Shown here in pieces: positions 44,740-57,465 of a stretch of 64,000 bases of DNA. Under the pieces are notes generated by a model. It was given only the letters and a program-made list of their open reading frames with translations. It searched no databases and was not told the origin of the DNA. Position 1 is the first letter of the stretch. Each line of letters starts with the position of its first letter. The stretch is from Siphonodentalium dalli (lineage: Eukaryota > Mollusca > Scaphopoda > Gadilida > Siphonodentaliidae): NCBI GenBank assembly GCA_032622095.1, contig CP136068.1:111987546-112051545 (forward strand), written 5' to 3'. Made by a program: the position numbers and the translations under genes.

Positions 44740-44870
44740 CGGGCTTGTTGTCTGATCCTCGTTTCCATACATTAACACTTCTATTTTGCATATATATATG
44801 TGTCATCTGTATATATTATGTTATTTGTTTGGATTTGGAAATATAAATATGTTTACACAATAGTGTTCAG
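44740..44870. repeat. Dispersed repeat preserving an empty MITE site
   Basis: Contains CGGGCTTGTTGTCTGATCCT, CGTTTCCATACATTAACACT, TCTATTTTGCATAT and GGATTTGGAAATATAAATAT. The same sequence flanks the MITE at 9356-9873 but is uninterrupted here at TTAA 44772-44775. A reverse-complement relative is at 13499-13630. Confidence 0.85.
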
Positions 44871-45835
44871 TGTAAAATTGACATTATATACCAATTGAGG
44901 GCGTCAAATTCAAGTATCCCCAGATATATATTTTGTTTTTATTTAGTATATTTTCATTTGGATTGTGACAGGGGTTTGATGGAGTGCATCAACCACCAAC
45001 GGCACTCCCCAACTTTTACCGAACTGTTCAGTATTTCTTAAGTTAAGAATGAATATAGGTTAAAATGACTGATATTTTGATCATCCAACCTGTGTTTGGT
45101 GTGAAATTTGTTGTTTTAGATAAACAGTCGAATATTTCTCTTTCGTTTAAATTTGTGGACTAAAAACTGGGGACTCCAACTCAAGGCGCGGTGAAAATAA
45201 AATTTCCCACCTTAGTCCAAGTGGGTGGGGGCGGGGGGGGGGGTTAACAATACCAAAGTGCACACCACAACGGAGACACCCTAGCCACATCCCTGTGTCA
45301 TCCGACCCCATGTTTTGCATAGCGACCCTATAGCCACGTTCCTGAGTTTCGATGGAGATTGTGATATGACCACAGCAGAATTATGGGTAACTTTTCAGGA
45401 TTTAGTCGGAAATATGGCTTGTTGCCATTCATCGGAAAGCTCTCGAGTCAAAGCAATACCCCCATCACCGATGATTAATGTTATTTGTGCTTTATTGTTC
45501 ATATCTAACATCTTGTTCGTTTATCTCGAAGTGTTGATATGGTGATTATTATGCCCTCTAGGGGTGTATATTGGCAAGTGTATTTGGCCCTGTCACGGGA
45601 TGTGATGGGGTAAATGATTTTTTTGAACGTACTCGGTACTCTTGCATGTTGTGTGTTCTCTGTAATATAGGCCAGCCAACAGTATGTGCAAGTCGGTGCC
45701 GCACTAACGCTGTGATTCCGCTCCGATCATTCATGCATCAGAATCTTTTGTCGCTAATATACATTGTCGATAATATACGATGCCACAAAGCGGTAACTCA
45801 CACCACGATTGATTGTCTTTTGAATAATGGCTTTT
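44871..45835. other. No recognisable gene
   Basis: Unremarkable apart from a G-rich run near 45225-45243. No family is recognised. Confidence 0.35.
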
Positions 45836-45910
45836 CTCCGAGACCCCAATGTTTGTTTGGGAAATAAACAAACACAACATACACACGAAGCCCCAGAGGG
45901 CACAGCGATT
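45836..45910. mobile_element. Fragment of the tyrosine-recombinase element's terminal region
   Basis: CTCCGAGACCCCAATGTTTG, AAATAAACAAACACAACATA and CAGAGGGCACAGCGA match 51892-51960, the segment just beyond the recombinase gene. Confidence 0.75.
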
Positions 45911-46393
45911 TTTATTGTGCTCGATGTAAACAGTAAGTAAAGTCGTTTCGTTCCTTCCGACTACGGATAACGGCAGCATGCCTAGATAGTCTCCCACAAC
46001 ATCACTGGCATTCCTTCCATATGTATCATATAACATGGACATAATATGCCAAAAACCATTCAGCAATAGTGCTTGAAAACACATCGACAGCTTCAGGCAC
46101 ACGCCACAAAGAGCTATCATAGGGATACCGCTTCTACCGGGTACACACCCTGCATGCAATATAGAAATCACACCATCAAGCATATGGAATATTGATCCCT
46201 CCAAGCTTCAAACAGCACTTAAGATACAAGAATAACTTAATACATATCGTGAACATATCATGCAGATCTGTTGGTCGATACCGACCAAGAACACACGGGC
46301 ACTCAGATTCTCATAATCCGACTGATAACTAGAGGTCAGATTCCATGGAATCAGATATACTTCCATGGTATTCCATCCCATCCCATCCCATCC

Positions 46394-46650
46394 CGACCTG
46401 ACCTTGGTCTTCAAAATGGTCAATCGAAGGTCAAATCGGGTAAAACATGCGGATTTCCACGAAATTTGATACCTAGGGGTACTTTTGTCCGGGGAGTCTT
46501 TTGGGCGGGTCAAGTCGTGACCCCGACCTGACATTGACATTCGAAATGGTAAGTTCAAGGTCAAATCGAGTAAAACGATCGGATTTCGACGAAATTTTAT
46601 ACCTAGGAAAACTTTTGTCCGGGGAGTGTTTTGGACAGGTCAAATCGTGA
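46394..46650. repeat. Tandem duplication, about 127-bp unit
   Basis: Two units share AGGTCAAATCG-GTAAAAC, GGATTTC-ACGAAATTT, ATACCTAGG and CTTTTGTCCGGGGAGT. The upstream (CCATC)n region spans about 46373-46392. Confidence 0.9.
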
Positions 46651-46659
46651 CAATATGTT

Positions 46660-47457
46660 ACTTTTACAGTAGAGCGGACATACCTATATAGTATATCGGT
46701 GAGCATATTCATGCATTTGCCTTGCTTCTTGCTAAGTCCGTTTGAATTTGCGTCATGAAGAGAGGGTTTGAATTTGAGTAATATATATCACCCGTCACAA
46801 CGTTATACGCTACCAGGGTTAAACCGTTCAATATAAATCATTAAAAAGTGTACTAATCTTGCGTTTATATACTACTTATCACATCCACTCATCGAAAAGT
46901 TTTTATCTCAATATATGATTTTCGGAGTAATTTTGCCCATTTGATCTTCGGTGGAATTTTCCAAATCTGAACCCACCCGACACAAACACTCCCTTGAGCA
47001 GGTTGCGTTTATATTAGAGAGGTCAAATTTTTAGAGTCATACCTACAGTATACCGGCTTATGTACCACCGCATTAAACTCGCTCCTACATCGGCCCGTTT
47101 GGATTTGGGGCTAAAAATCGGCTAGTGATAGACTACAGAAGTATACATATTTATGATATATAGCGTTGTCACGAGTAAACCGTTCCGTTCCATCTGAAAA
47201 TTAGAAAATTGCGCTCTAGATGCGCTGTGAACACTAGCTATCAGATGTACTCGTCAAAAAAAAAATTCTCGATGTTTGAATTTGAAGTATAGCGGTCAAG
47301 ATTTGGAGGGGGGGGGGGGCGTGAATAGAATATCCAAATGTACCTGCTACGGCATTACCTTGCTCTTTAATTAGCCCTTTTGGATTTGGTGGGAAGAATA
47401 GGTGCATTTTCCTGTTCCCCGTATAGCGGAAAGGGGTTATATATATATAGTCACGCA
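46660..47457. repeat. Degenerate tandem repeat, about 300-bp unit
   Basis: Anchor blocks CCTTGCTTCTTGCTAAGTCC-TTTGAATTTG recur in diverged form near 46720, 47070 and 47353, each followed by a poorly conserved body with ATATATAG-GTCAC-CG. Strongly decayed. Confidence 0.5.
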
Positions 47458-47542
47458 TTTCAATCAGTTTGGATATAAAGTTTAAATATACACAGTTATA
47501 TGCCTATATATTTAATACTAATATATTTTCTTATAAATTAAT

Positions 47543-47625
47543 AGCGCAGTGCGTAGTCGAGTGGTCAGAGCGTCAAACCTTCAGTTTGTGTTTTTATTGC
47601 GACGTGAGTTCGAATCCCGTCAAAT
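47543..47625 (+). ncRNA. tRNA-like pol III unit, copy 1
   Basis: A box TAGTCGAGTGG (47554-47564) and B box AGTTCGAATCC (47607-47617) are correctly spaced and followed by T runs (from about 47629) that could end pol III transcription. An anticodon-like stem CAAAC/GTTTG is present, but the acceptor and T stems pair poorly, so it is a tRNA-derived sequence and not a functional tRNA. Transcription is a prediction. Confidence 0.5.
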
Positions 47626-47814
47626 TATCTTTTTTTTATTTTTTATTTTTAACATGTTTTGGTGTATTTTAATCATCAAATACGAATAATACCAAACTAA
47701 AGATAATGTAAAGATGCTTTTTATATTCGATTTCAATCAGTTTGGATATAAAGTTTAAATATACACAGTTATATGCCTACATATTTAATACTAATATATT
47801 TTCTTATAAATTAA

Positions 47815-47897
47815 CAGCGCAGTGCGTAGCCGAGTGGAGAGAGCGTCAAACATTCAGTTTGTGTTTTATTGCGACGTGAGTTCGAATCCCGTCAAAT
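47815..47897 (+). ncRNA. tRNA-like pol III unit, copy 2
   Basis: As copy 1, with A box TAGCCGAGTGG (47827-47837), B box AGTTCGAATCC (47880-47890) and downstream T runs. The D-loop region differs (GTGGAGAGAG for GTGGTCAGAG) and the anticodon-like loop has one change. Confidence 0.5.
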
Positions 47898-48800
47898 TAT
47901 CTTTTTTTATTTTTTATTTTTAACATGTTTTGGTGTATTTTAATCATCAAATACGAATAATACCAAACTAAAGATAATGTAAAGATGCTTTTTATATTCG
48001 ATAAATAACTAGAATATAAACAATATACAAATTGATCTTACGAAACTGATGATGTTTGCATGTTTCTATGTGTTTATCGTTGTTATCGCAAATGGAATAA
48101 TTGGCTATACGTCGTCATTACGTTAGTAGAAATATACACCATATAACGAAGTCTTGTGTGATCAAATTAATGTAATGTTTGTATTTTGTTTGGTTGTATA
48201 TGATATGCAGTGCGTTGAAGATGCGAAAGAAAATACAAAAGTGAAATGCACGCACGCAGATAGCTCATGACACACTATACACGATAAAATGATAATTTAC
48301 CACACACCATGGGCTACACAATTTACGAATAGGTGGGTTTATATTAAAATCCAAGTTATTTGCTTTATAACGGCTCCGATATGAACTCATACCAATATAG
48401 CACTCTGGAAATGATTGTTGGAATTCGACGGGCGTTCTATCAGTTCTCTGGTAGAGGAATGAGACTGGCCCGCGGCAAGACGGGTGTATTCGAATCGGAG
48501 GTAGGTTCCATCCCACGGAGGATGGGGTAGCCGGAGGAAGGAGAGAGGGGAGTGACAAATTTTTGGCGTATATATAGATAATATATATTATATATATAAG
48601 CGGAATTATTTTGAAGAGCTCTTTTCATTTGACTGAGAAAAAAATAATGTTCTAAGTCCAAAAGTTTTGGTTGAAATATTGGAGCCTTTTTCAAAAAGTG
48701 AAAACAAAATGAACGACTTTTCTGGGACAGGTCGATTTGGATCCGTTTTGGACTCTGGATTTCCCAAAAGTCATCTCCGTTTCGCGTGTAGCATAATCTG

Positions 48801-49649
48801 AATCTTCGGAGGAGATGTGTTATCAAGCACATGGGCCCAAATTGCAAACTTTGAGGGCCCGTAACTCTTGCATTTCTTCTCGGATTTCAAAAATCCTTTC
48901 CGGTATGAGTTTGTTTTCGTTCGGGAAATACATAAACTTAAATATATGAATGTCAATCAAAATTTTATTTTGCAAACAATTTGCCCCCCCACCCCAGTGT
49001 CAAAATATATGTCCGACCCTGTCAAATTTTCCTTCTCTGACTAAACTGACAACGGTCAACACGACTATGAAAACCACATGCAGTTATCTGGAATGATACA
49101 AGAGGACAACAGAGTACAATCAAATAGAGGTTTGCCAACTATGGGCGGTAACTCCTCAGGGAAAGCGCGGACACAAGTTCTGATGCCCGTGGGCAGTAGG
49201 GCATATCGAGATGTGCATACAGTCCAATTTTCGATGCTCTGCTCCTTATAATTTCCGAGATAATCAAATGACATTTTTTTAGATAAAGGGAGATAACTCC
49301 TCGGGGAAAACGCGGACAATATTCGTTATGCGACGATGGCATACAACTCTTTGATCCCAAGATACGTACCAAGTTTTAGTGTGCTACTCCTGTTACTTTT
49401 CGAGTAATAAGGGTTGCAAAAGTGTCCAGTATAATAATAATGAAAAATAATCGAAAAAGGGCCATAACTCTGTCAAAAGATATTGGACCAACATCCGGAT
49501 ACCATTATTTTTAGTAGACCTTAGATGCCTTCATTCGCTAGAGATTTCGCGGTCCTCCTCCCATTAGTTTCTGAGTATTTCCAATTTAACAGAAAACGGC
49601 CGCAGTAGAAAAACAATATACTTCCTTGGTTACACCATGGAAGTATAAT
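48801..49649. repeat. Segmental duplication, copy 1 (about 850 bp)
   Basis: Nearly identical to 50526-51373 over the whole length, from ATCTTCGGAGGAGATGTGTT to ACACCATGGAAGTATAAT. Only scattered substitutions and one or two small length changes are seen. The minus-strand short frames appear in both copies, as expected for a duplication, and show no known domain. Confidence 0.95.
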
Positions 49650-50037
49650 AATAGGAACAATCATGAGTGAAAAGAATCGCAGTTTATGGACGTAAAATAT
49701 AAAGTATGGTGATTATATGTTGTCCTAACATGTGTAGGTTGATCTCAAGTGTTTGGACGTGACCCCACCCCTGCCTCGAAATTGGATGACGGGATTGGGA
49801 AAACATCAACCCCTGGCACAAAATGCTAAGTTTGAGGCCCCGTAACTCCGTTAGTTTAGAACGGATTTTAAAATTGTTTCCATTTTTGTGATTTGCTGCT
49901 AACATAGATTGCATAGTATACATTTCATCTGATTTGGAGACGGATAACACTTTGATTATTGGAAAGCATATGGGCCCAAATTAAAACTTGGACGGCCAAA
50001 ATCTCCGCCATTTTTCAACGGATTTACGATCTGTTTT

Positions 50038-50540
50038 CAGCTTCCAGATCGGCTGATGTTGCAAATGTTATATTCCAAGTTTAATCCGATTCCGAGAAGA
50101 ATTAAAAATTGGTACCACGGACCACCCCTCCCCAGACCCACAATACTGAACCGACACTGGAAAAATTTGGCTCACCGCGTGCCGTCTTCAGTCCGTACGC
50201 ATTTTCGTATCAGATGACATCCTATGTTCGATATCTTCGGAGGAGATGTGTTATCAAGCACACGGGCCCAAAATTGCTAATTTTGAGGGGCCGCAATTCT
50301 TTCAGTTTTTGATGGATTTTCGAAATTCTTTCACTTTCTAGATCGGCTGATGTTGCAGATGTTAGATTCCAAGTTTCATCTGATTCCGAGAAGAATTAAA
50401 AATTACTACCACGGACCACCCCTCCCCAGACCCACAATAATGAACCGACACTGGCAAAATTTAGCCCACCGCGTGCCCTCTTCAGTCCGCACACATTGGC
50501 GTATCAGGTGACATCCTATGTTCGATATCTTCGGAGGAGA
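50038..50540. repeat. Tandem duplication, about 297-bp unit
   Basis: Two units share AGATCGGCTGATGTTGCA, GATTCCGAGAAGAATTAAAA, ACCACGGACCACCCCTCCCC and CATCCTATGTTCGATATC. They lead into the second copy of the 850-bp duplication. Confidence 0.92.
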
Positions 50541-51373
50541 TGTGTTATCAAGCACATGGACCCAAATTGCAAACTTTGAGGGCCCGTAACTCTTGCATTT
50601 CTTCTCGGATTTCAAAAATCCTTTCCGGTATGAGTTTGTTTTCGTTCGGGAAATACATAAACTTAAATATATGAATGTCAATCAAAATTTTATTTTTCAA
50701 AAAATTTGCCCCCCACCCCAGTGTCAAAATATATGTCCGACCCTGTCAAATTTTCCTTCTCTGACTAAACTGACAACGGTCAACACGACTATGAAAACCA
50801 CATGCAGTTATCTGGAATGATACAAGAGGACAACAGAGTCCAATCAAATAGAGGTTTGCCAACTATGGGCGGTAACTCCTCAGGGAAAGCGCGGACACAA
50901 GTTCTGATGCCCGTGGGCAGTAGGGCATATCGAGATGTGCATACAGTCAAATTTTCGATGCTCTGCTCCTTATAATTTCCGAGATAATCAAATGACATTT
51001 TTTTAGATAAAGGGAGATAACTCCTCGGGGAAAACGCGGACAATATTCGTTATGCGACGATGGCATACAACTCTTTGATCCCAAGATACGTACCAAGTTT
51101 TAGTGTGCTACTCCTGTTACTTTTCGAGTAATAAGGGTTGCAAAAGTGTCCAGTATAATAATAATGAAAAATAATCGAAAAAGGGCCATAACTCTGTCAA
51201 AAGATATTGGACCAACATCCGGATACCATTATTTTTAGTAGACCTTAGATGCCTTCATTCGCTAGAGATTTCGCGGTCCTCCTCCCATTAGTTTCTGAGT
51301 ATTTCCAATTAAACAGAAAACGGCCGCAGTAGAAAAACAATATACTTCCTTGGTTACACCATGGAAGTATAAT
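50526..51373. repeat. Segmental duplication, copy 2 (about 850 bp)
   Basis: Partner of 48801-49649, offset about 1724 bp. The junctions at both ends are sharp. Confidence 0.95.
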
Positions 51374-52001
51374 TAACCACTGTTAAAACCCGGACACCAA
51401 TTAAGGTGGAAGACACTCATATGAATTAATCGTGAAATCCGGAGCCTCTATATACGCCTCCACCAATATCCGCAATCGAGGCCGAAACAACTAGAAAAGA
51501 AACAAAAATCAATATATATATACGTAGAGACATGAATGCACATCATAACTATAACACTGACAATGATCTCAAATAGTATGTCATGCATATACTATAATAC
51601 TCGGAGGCTTCATGTGCATGTTTGCGTCGTGTTAAAATTCAATATTGTTTGCAAAAACGAGTTACGTAGCAATTGTTAGCAAAAGTTTCTATAAGTTTCG
51701 ATATGCGTCTCTTTGCGTGTATACGGGTACTGATTTACAAATAAGTCTTAAGCCTATCTATAGGCTTAAAATAAACAACCGATCGCTGTGTCGGATTGAC
51801 GTTACCTCACACAATTCGTGCTGAGTGCCCCAACTTTCGGAGACATCAGTTCCATTCTAATTCGTCCCTCAAACGAATAGAACTATATTTCTCCGAGACC
51901 CCAATGTTTGGGAAATAAACAAACACAACATACACAAGAAGCCACCAGAGGGCACAGCGAAATGCCCCCAGGAAAGGGCTTTGTTACAAAATCTAATGAT
52001 T

Positions 52002-52967
52002 TCATAGATTCATATTCATAGAAACGCCCATTAAGCAATCCATTGACTCGTGCACATATCCATCCTTTGCCTTTTCACTTTTCCACTTTTGCCGTGTTTT
52101 TTTTAACAATTTGTCAGGAATACCTCAATTCGCTGCTTAAGTTGCTCCTCCATATCTGATACTAACGAAGCCAAAATCTTTGATAACATGAACTATGTCT
52201 GAGAAACCCTGAATGAAAACGTCTCTAAATCTTGAATACGTTAAAAGGACACGGTCAGCTCTTAGTTTATATCCACGAACAACAGAAATCTCAGCCAAAC
52301 GACGAAAAATGAATTCATGAGAACTTCCGTCAATATTGGAAAGAGTAAGATACTCGTCAAGGTATCAACATATCTCAGTTCCGGTTCGCCCAATAACGAT
52401 CCACGAACCATCACGATACACATTCGTTTTCGACTTCTCAACGAAGAGAGACATGTATGTCGTAGTAAATTCAATATAATTTCGATTTATATTTAGCACT
52501 TCGCACGATCTCAGAAAACCAGAAAACCCCAAAAGTACCATACGGAGCAAGCGTATATCTTTCAACGAAGATCGATCACATTGACGATAGAAATCCTTTA
52601 TATGGTCTATAGATACAGGCTCTTTCTTGATACTGGGTCTTGACAATCTCCGCTTCCCGGCTTCCAAAACATTCCGAACCAACGAATTGTCAGTTGGAGA
52701 CATTAAACCAATTAACCGGTGGACATATTTGATGCCATAATAAGCCGAAATAACAGGCGATACTGTTTTTGCTTCTTGCATAATTGTTCTAAGATACATT
52801 GCACAAGACAAATGAGTCGCCGGAAGAATCTGCGTAACTCCATGAAAACATGCCCATTTAGACCAGCGTTTACATGCATAACAGTATTTCCGGTTAGTCG
52901 AAGATGCACAAGCATCGCATAACAATTCTGGATGCGTTTTGGCAAGTTGTCTAAGGTCATGGGACAA
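52002..52967 (-). pseudogene. Tyrosine recombinase of the DIRS/Ngaro-type element
   Basis: It would catalyse integration of the circular DNA intermediate without an integrase-type target duplication. The frame begins with HPELLCDACAS and continues through GFSGFLRSCEVLNI, which holds the first catalytic arginine. After an in-frame stop near 52365, homology continues as LTYSRFRDVF and SIRYGGAT, where the usual His of the HxxR box is not recognisable. Two more stops follow, then KAKDGYVHESM, whose Tyr is the expected nucleophile. The end is a TGA at about 52002. A splice-acceptor-like TTTTGTTTTCAG lies just upstream (about 53007). At least three stops make this copy inactive. Confidence 0.82.
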
Positions 52968-53101
52968 TTTTTTCTATTTCTGATCCAAAAATATCTACAA
53001 ACACACCTGAAAACAAAAAAATACTAATATATGCGAAAACGTGACATCATAGGATGATAAAATGTTACACATGAGTGAAATCAACGCTCAAATCAATCAT
53101 A

Positions 53102-55051
53102 TTAAACGGCAGTTCGTTTACACCAAAATAGACCTCCACCCACTCTACTAGGAGTAAAGCACGATGTTGCTGACAGCCAACGCAAAACTCCTTCCACGAA
53201 CCAATTTAAACTGGAATGTCCAACACAAATTAAGGGCCAAAAATATGCCGAAGGCCAATCTGGCACAATAAGTGTACACTTTGCATGACAGTTTTCTAAG
53301 TGACTTATAGTTATCCCTATCAAAGAAATTGGTCCCACCAACCAATTAATATCACAATTCCATTGGGCTGTGAAAACATCAACATTATCAGAACCAGGAT
53401 TCCAGAAACGAGAATAAAACCTGAAACATTTGTGTTGTAAAAAGAAGCGAAACAATCTACTGTGTGTGGTCCCCATTTGGAGTCGATCATTTTAAAAATA
53501 TATTCAGAGATGGCCCAGTCATCTCGATCTACTATTTTAGATAAATAGTCCGCCCTTTCATTCTCGTTCCTGTGTATCCACTCCATTCTATTAAAAAATA
53601 TGCGATACTTCAAACATAATGAAAATATGGCTCGAGCTACTTTCTGAATATGAGATTTCATGCCCACCTTGTCAACAATGCTGATAACATTTTGATTATC
53701 CGTAAACCATTTGATACAATATAACAATTCACTCAAACTGCTCAGTACTAATTGCACTGCTCTCAACTCACGCCAAGTGGAACTCATGTTCACTTCGTCA
53801 ACATACCGCTGTCCGAACTGAACGCAGTAACCAGCGTAACCTGTTTCACTAGCGTCTGAATAAATCATTTTTGTGCTAGAATTTTTTTTATTAAACAACG
53901 ATTATTGAAATTCTCAATATTATCAAGCCAAAATTCAAGTTGATTGATACCACGGTCAGATAACCTAATCTGAGAATTCCAAGAATTTGCGTCGTCAATA
54001 TCTACACTCAAACAACAGTCCATGAGTTGAACAGCACTACCAATGACTAGCTTAGTGGCAATTAATTTTCCAATAACCTTCCAGGCCGGGATGGAACTAC
54101 CCACTGACGACCGTTGAAGCAGAATATTTATCGCATAATGAATTTTTGACATTCTTCGATCTGGAATTTTAATCTCCATAGAGCGAGTATCAAGTTTGAT
54201 ACCAAAACAATATCTACATTGACTGGGTGGCCTCAATGATTTCTCAGTCTTGGGTACAAAACCACTCTGTAACAAATCCCGTTGATATTGGCTGCAATAG
54301 ACTCAATTTCTTCTCGAGATGAGCCTGTCGCCAAACCGTCGTCAAGGAACATAACCACCCGTTTCCCTTCATCCGCCCACTTCTTCACAAGCTCCCTTGT
54401 CACTTTTGTAAACAAATACGGTGCTGTAGAAATTCCGAATGGGACAACCAGGTATTTATAATACATGTTCGACCTTCTTTGTCTTCCAAGAAAGACCAAG
54501 ACATTTTGTATGCTCTTCCATGATATCTAAATCGTGATAGGCAGAATGAATATCAAATTTAATACACCGACAATTCGGTTTTAGATACAGAAAAGCGGTC
54601 TTCCCATCTTCGACATTTTCCAAAGGTACCTACTCACAACACTGAGGTCTAAAATGAGCCTGTTTTTGTTATCACGAGTGGCTACCGATAACGGATTGAC
54701 AATTATTGGCCTGCGATCACACTTTTCAATAAACCCTCTATCCAGTAAATTGTTAATTTCTTGTGAAACAAATTCGATATGTTGCTTGCCTGAACAATTA
54801 TAACCGAGTTCCATTGATGGTGGTGTTAAATAGAATGGCATCTTATAGCCATTCTCAATAGTATTTATAACAAAAGATGTAGATTCAATCGATTTCCAAA
54901 ACTCAACATTCCTTTTAAGTCTATTTTTAACAATAATGTCAGCAAAGCAACTCCCATAACATTCAAAATCTGAAGTTAAAGGTTTCCCTTTAAGACAATG
55001 GACAGAATTCTCAATACATGAATTGTCATTCGATGTACTAAAACACAACAA
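53102..55051 (-). pseudogene. RT-RNase H polyprotein of the DIRS/Ngaro-type element
   Basis: The upstream RT domain reads FVSQEINNLLDRGFIEKC and NKNRLILDLSVVSRYL. Motif A (KFDIHSAYHDLDI) lies in another frame near 54560-54530. YLVVPFGISTAPYLFTK and the catalytic VMFLDDGLATG follow at 54499-54233. Connection and RNase H: SDASETGYAG (first Asp), TDNQNV, RADYLSKIVDRDDW, then GPHTVDCFAS. After a further frameshift near 53450, the family-typical FYSRFWNPGSDNVD and CHAKCTLIVPDWPSA end near 53102. Frameshifts near 54590, 54490, 54260, 53880 and 53450 show decay. Confidence 0.88.
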
Positions 55052-55299
55052 TACTTAACTTGCAGTCCATTGTCATCAATCCGGGGTGCATAATTTCCGA
55101 GGTTGGAATCCGGCGACGCTGGCTGTGGACGGCTGTGGTACCGTTAACAAGGGACAAAATCGCCTGTAATGTTGGAAGGACCCGCAGACGAAACACACGC
55201 CTCTATTCGCTCCAGCGCCCCCGTCACGACATGAATGAAACCCAGCAGAAGAATTGTTGCTTTACATGAGAGAAGAATCAGTTTTCTTTTGATACGGCA

Positions 55300-56902
55300 C
55301 ACTTCTAGATATCGTTATCCTCGAGAGACTCCGATGTAGCAATATATTCAAGAACTTCCCAACCGCTATGCAGAACGGATTTCAGAGGGGCGTCGGTTGC
55401 TCAATAACCACATTCGAGCTGAAAAAAGCATTTGCGTATGCATAATGCAACGGGTCCTGCGTATATGCAGCGTTCCTTGATTCAAAGAAAGTGTTTGATC
55501 GCGTATGGCATGACGGGCTCATCTATAAATGGTCTCAAAAAGGTGTAACGGGTGCTATGCTCAGAGTCATTTCAAACATGTACTCAGATGTACAGAGCCA
55601 TGTTCTCTGTAATGGGGTAACTTCAGGAGCCTTCACGGTTGAGCAAGGAACAAGGCAAGTAGTTGTATTGTCGCCCTTCTTGTATTTTGTCTTTATTGAT
55701 GAACTTGTGGCATCCCTGTCAGTTTCGCGTGATGGCGTTCACATTAGCTCTATTTCATGTTCGTCCCATACGACGGCTGATGAAATAACTATTTTCTCAT
55801 TCACAGATGGAGGTCTCCGTATACTCCTCAAAATATGTCACATATATGGTTTAAAGTGGCGCTGCGAGTTCTCATACGAGAACAGCAAAGTTGTTGTATT
55901 TGGCACCTCCCAAAACCGGCGTCACACTGAGGATACACCATGTGAGCTCGGACCCAGACATATCGCCAATGTAGAAGAAGTCTCTCATCTGGGTATTATT
56001 CATAGCTCGACTGGTCAACAGAACTCAAAAGTTGAGAAGGCTACTGATATGCTACGCAAAGTCTTCTCAGCTTGTCGCTCACCAGTTACAACCGAATTCT
56101 CTACTTTAACCAACCTAAAGATTCTTAAGTATATCGTTATTCCCACAGCTCTTTATGGTTGTGAATCATGGTGGGGTTTGTCACATACGCAGTATACGAC
56201 GTTAGAACGCGCTTACCGCATGTGTGTTAAGAATTTACAGCGCATTCCGATAATTTACAGCGCATTCCGAAACGCAGTAATACAATATTATCCATATCAC
56301 TACTCGGACTTCTCCCTGTTGAGTATGAAATTCATCGGAGAGTATTATTGTTTCTTGGAACACTGGTTAACTTACCACGGAATCACAGAGCAGCTCTCGA
56401 TGTATTCCTATTCAGTTATCATGGTAATCGAATATATGGTCGCCCGATGACAGGATTTCTGAAAGATATCTCTGATACTCTCCATAGATTAAACTTATAC
56501 CATTATCTTCCATCTTTTACGGAAACCGGCTTCTTCCCCATTCAGTCCACTTGGAAGAAAATTGTCAGAGATTGTCTCTCTCTCACTACTCACGAGAAGT
56601 GAGTCAGAGTGATCAGAAAGACGATTCTCTATCATTTCTCTTCAAGGTAAAACCCGACAATCAGTCACTGTGGAAACTTTGGCAGCTCTCTCTCTCGAAA
56701 AACCTGAGTATTTTCCAATCTGTATCAAGATGGCCAATATTTTGACCAAAACCACGTATATGACAATGACACTCAATGCAGTCGCTGCAACCAAACATAT
56801 TCAAATATCTTGTTTTATAGGTATCTAGAGTGTACATCTGAGTTTGCACAGATGGTACGGAACACATTTTGGTATTCACTGATTGCCATATTTGGAATTT
56901 AA
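55300..56902 (+). pseudogene. Non-LTR (LINE) reverse transcriptase, 3' half
   Basis: The carboxy part of a LINE ORF2, copying RNA at a nicked target. It starts within the RT domain (VILERLRCSNIFKNFP, then QNGFQRGVGCS). A stop near 55443 precedes AAFLDSKKVFDRVWHDGL (motif A). The longest frame, 55491-56450, has GTRQVVVLSPFLYFVFIDEL. The YADD box has changed to TADE, and SHLGIIHSS and PTALYGCESWW follow. Frameshifts lead through 56348-56745 to a Cys-rich end, QCSRCNQTYSN, stopping at 56902. It is 5'-truncated, catalytically dead and in opposite orientation to the tyrosine-recombinase element. Confidence 0.88.
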
Positions 56903-57396
56903 ACTTTTATCTTTCTTGACAACGTGAATAGCGATAGATTCCTTGCGTACTGACTTGGCGGGTGTATCCCAATGCAAATTGAACTGTTGTGTGATGAATA
57001 TCGTCTTTTTAAGCGATGTGTGAGGTTTATTTTCATCCTATGTTCTGACTAAGTTTTATAATGAAAATATAATATCGGATACCTCATTAACGTATATATA
57101 TGTCGGAAGAAACCTTCTTAGCATAATAGCTTTTGTGGATGTATCGGTGCAGAAGTTCAACTCATCTCATATATATATATGTCTTAAACATCTTGTCTTG
57201 CAGTACATGTATATTATTCCCACCATTTATTTATAGTGCTTCGGTCTTCGGTACGTCACTGGAAAGTCATCAGTTCTCCTGATATTTATCACTTAAGAAA
57301 TTAGATCGGCTTGTCCGCACTTTGATTGACGGACTTACCTAAGTTACTTAACAACAGTTACTACCTTCAAATGAACCTTCTCAAGTTAAATTACAT

Positions 57397-57398
<2 letters not shown>
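56903..57398. other. No recognisable gene
   Basis: AT-rich sequence between the LINE relic and the (TA)n tract. Confidence 0.35.

Positions 57399-57463
<65 letters not shown>
57399..57463. repeat. (TA)n microsatellite
   Basis: About 65 bp of uninterrupted TA. An apparent tyrosine-isoleucine frame over it is an artefact. Confidence 0.97.

Positions 57464-57465
<2 letters not shown>

Larger units (their letters stand above)
47458..48001 (+). repeat. Tandem pair of 272-bp units with tRNA-like promoters
   Basis: Units at 47458-47730 and 47731-48001 are nearly identical, from TTTCAATCAGTTTGGATATA to AAAGATGCTTTTTATATTCG. Each contains the tRNA-like block listed separately, then T runs and TTTAACATGTTTTGG. 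There are no flanking target repeats, so tandem duplication rather than two retropositions is likely. Confidence 0.95.

Noticed and set aside
45731-46204. 157-codon minus-strand frame
   Set aside because: Part of it is the repeat shared with 51892-51960. It starts and ends in unrelated sequence and has no recognisable domain.
47543-47897. Functional tRNA genes
   Set aside because: A and B boxes are good, but acceptor and T stems do not pair. Reported as tRNA-like units instead.
49065-51043. Identical minus-strand frames found twice
   Set aside because: Their conservation is explained by the recent 850-bp duplication and not by coding constraint.
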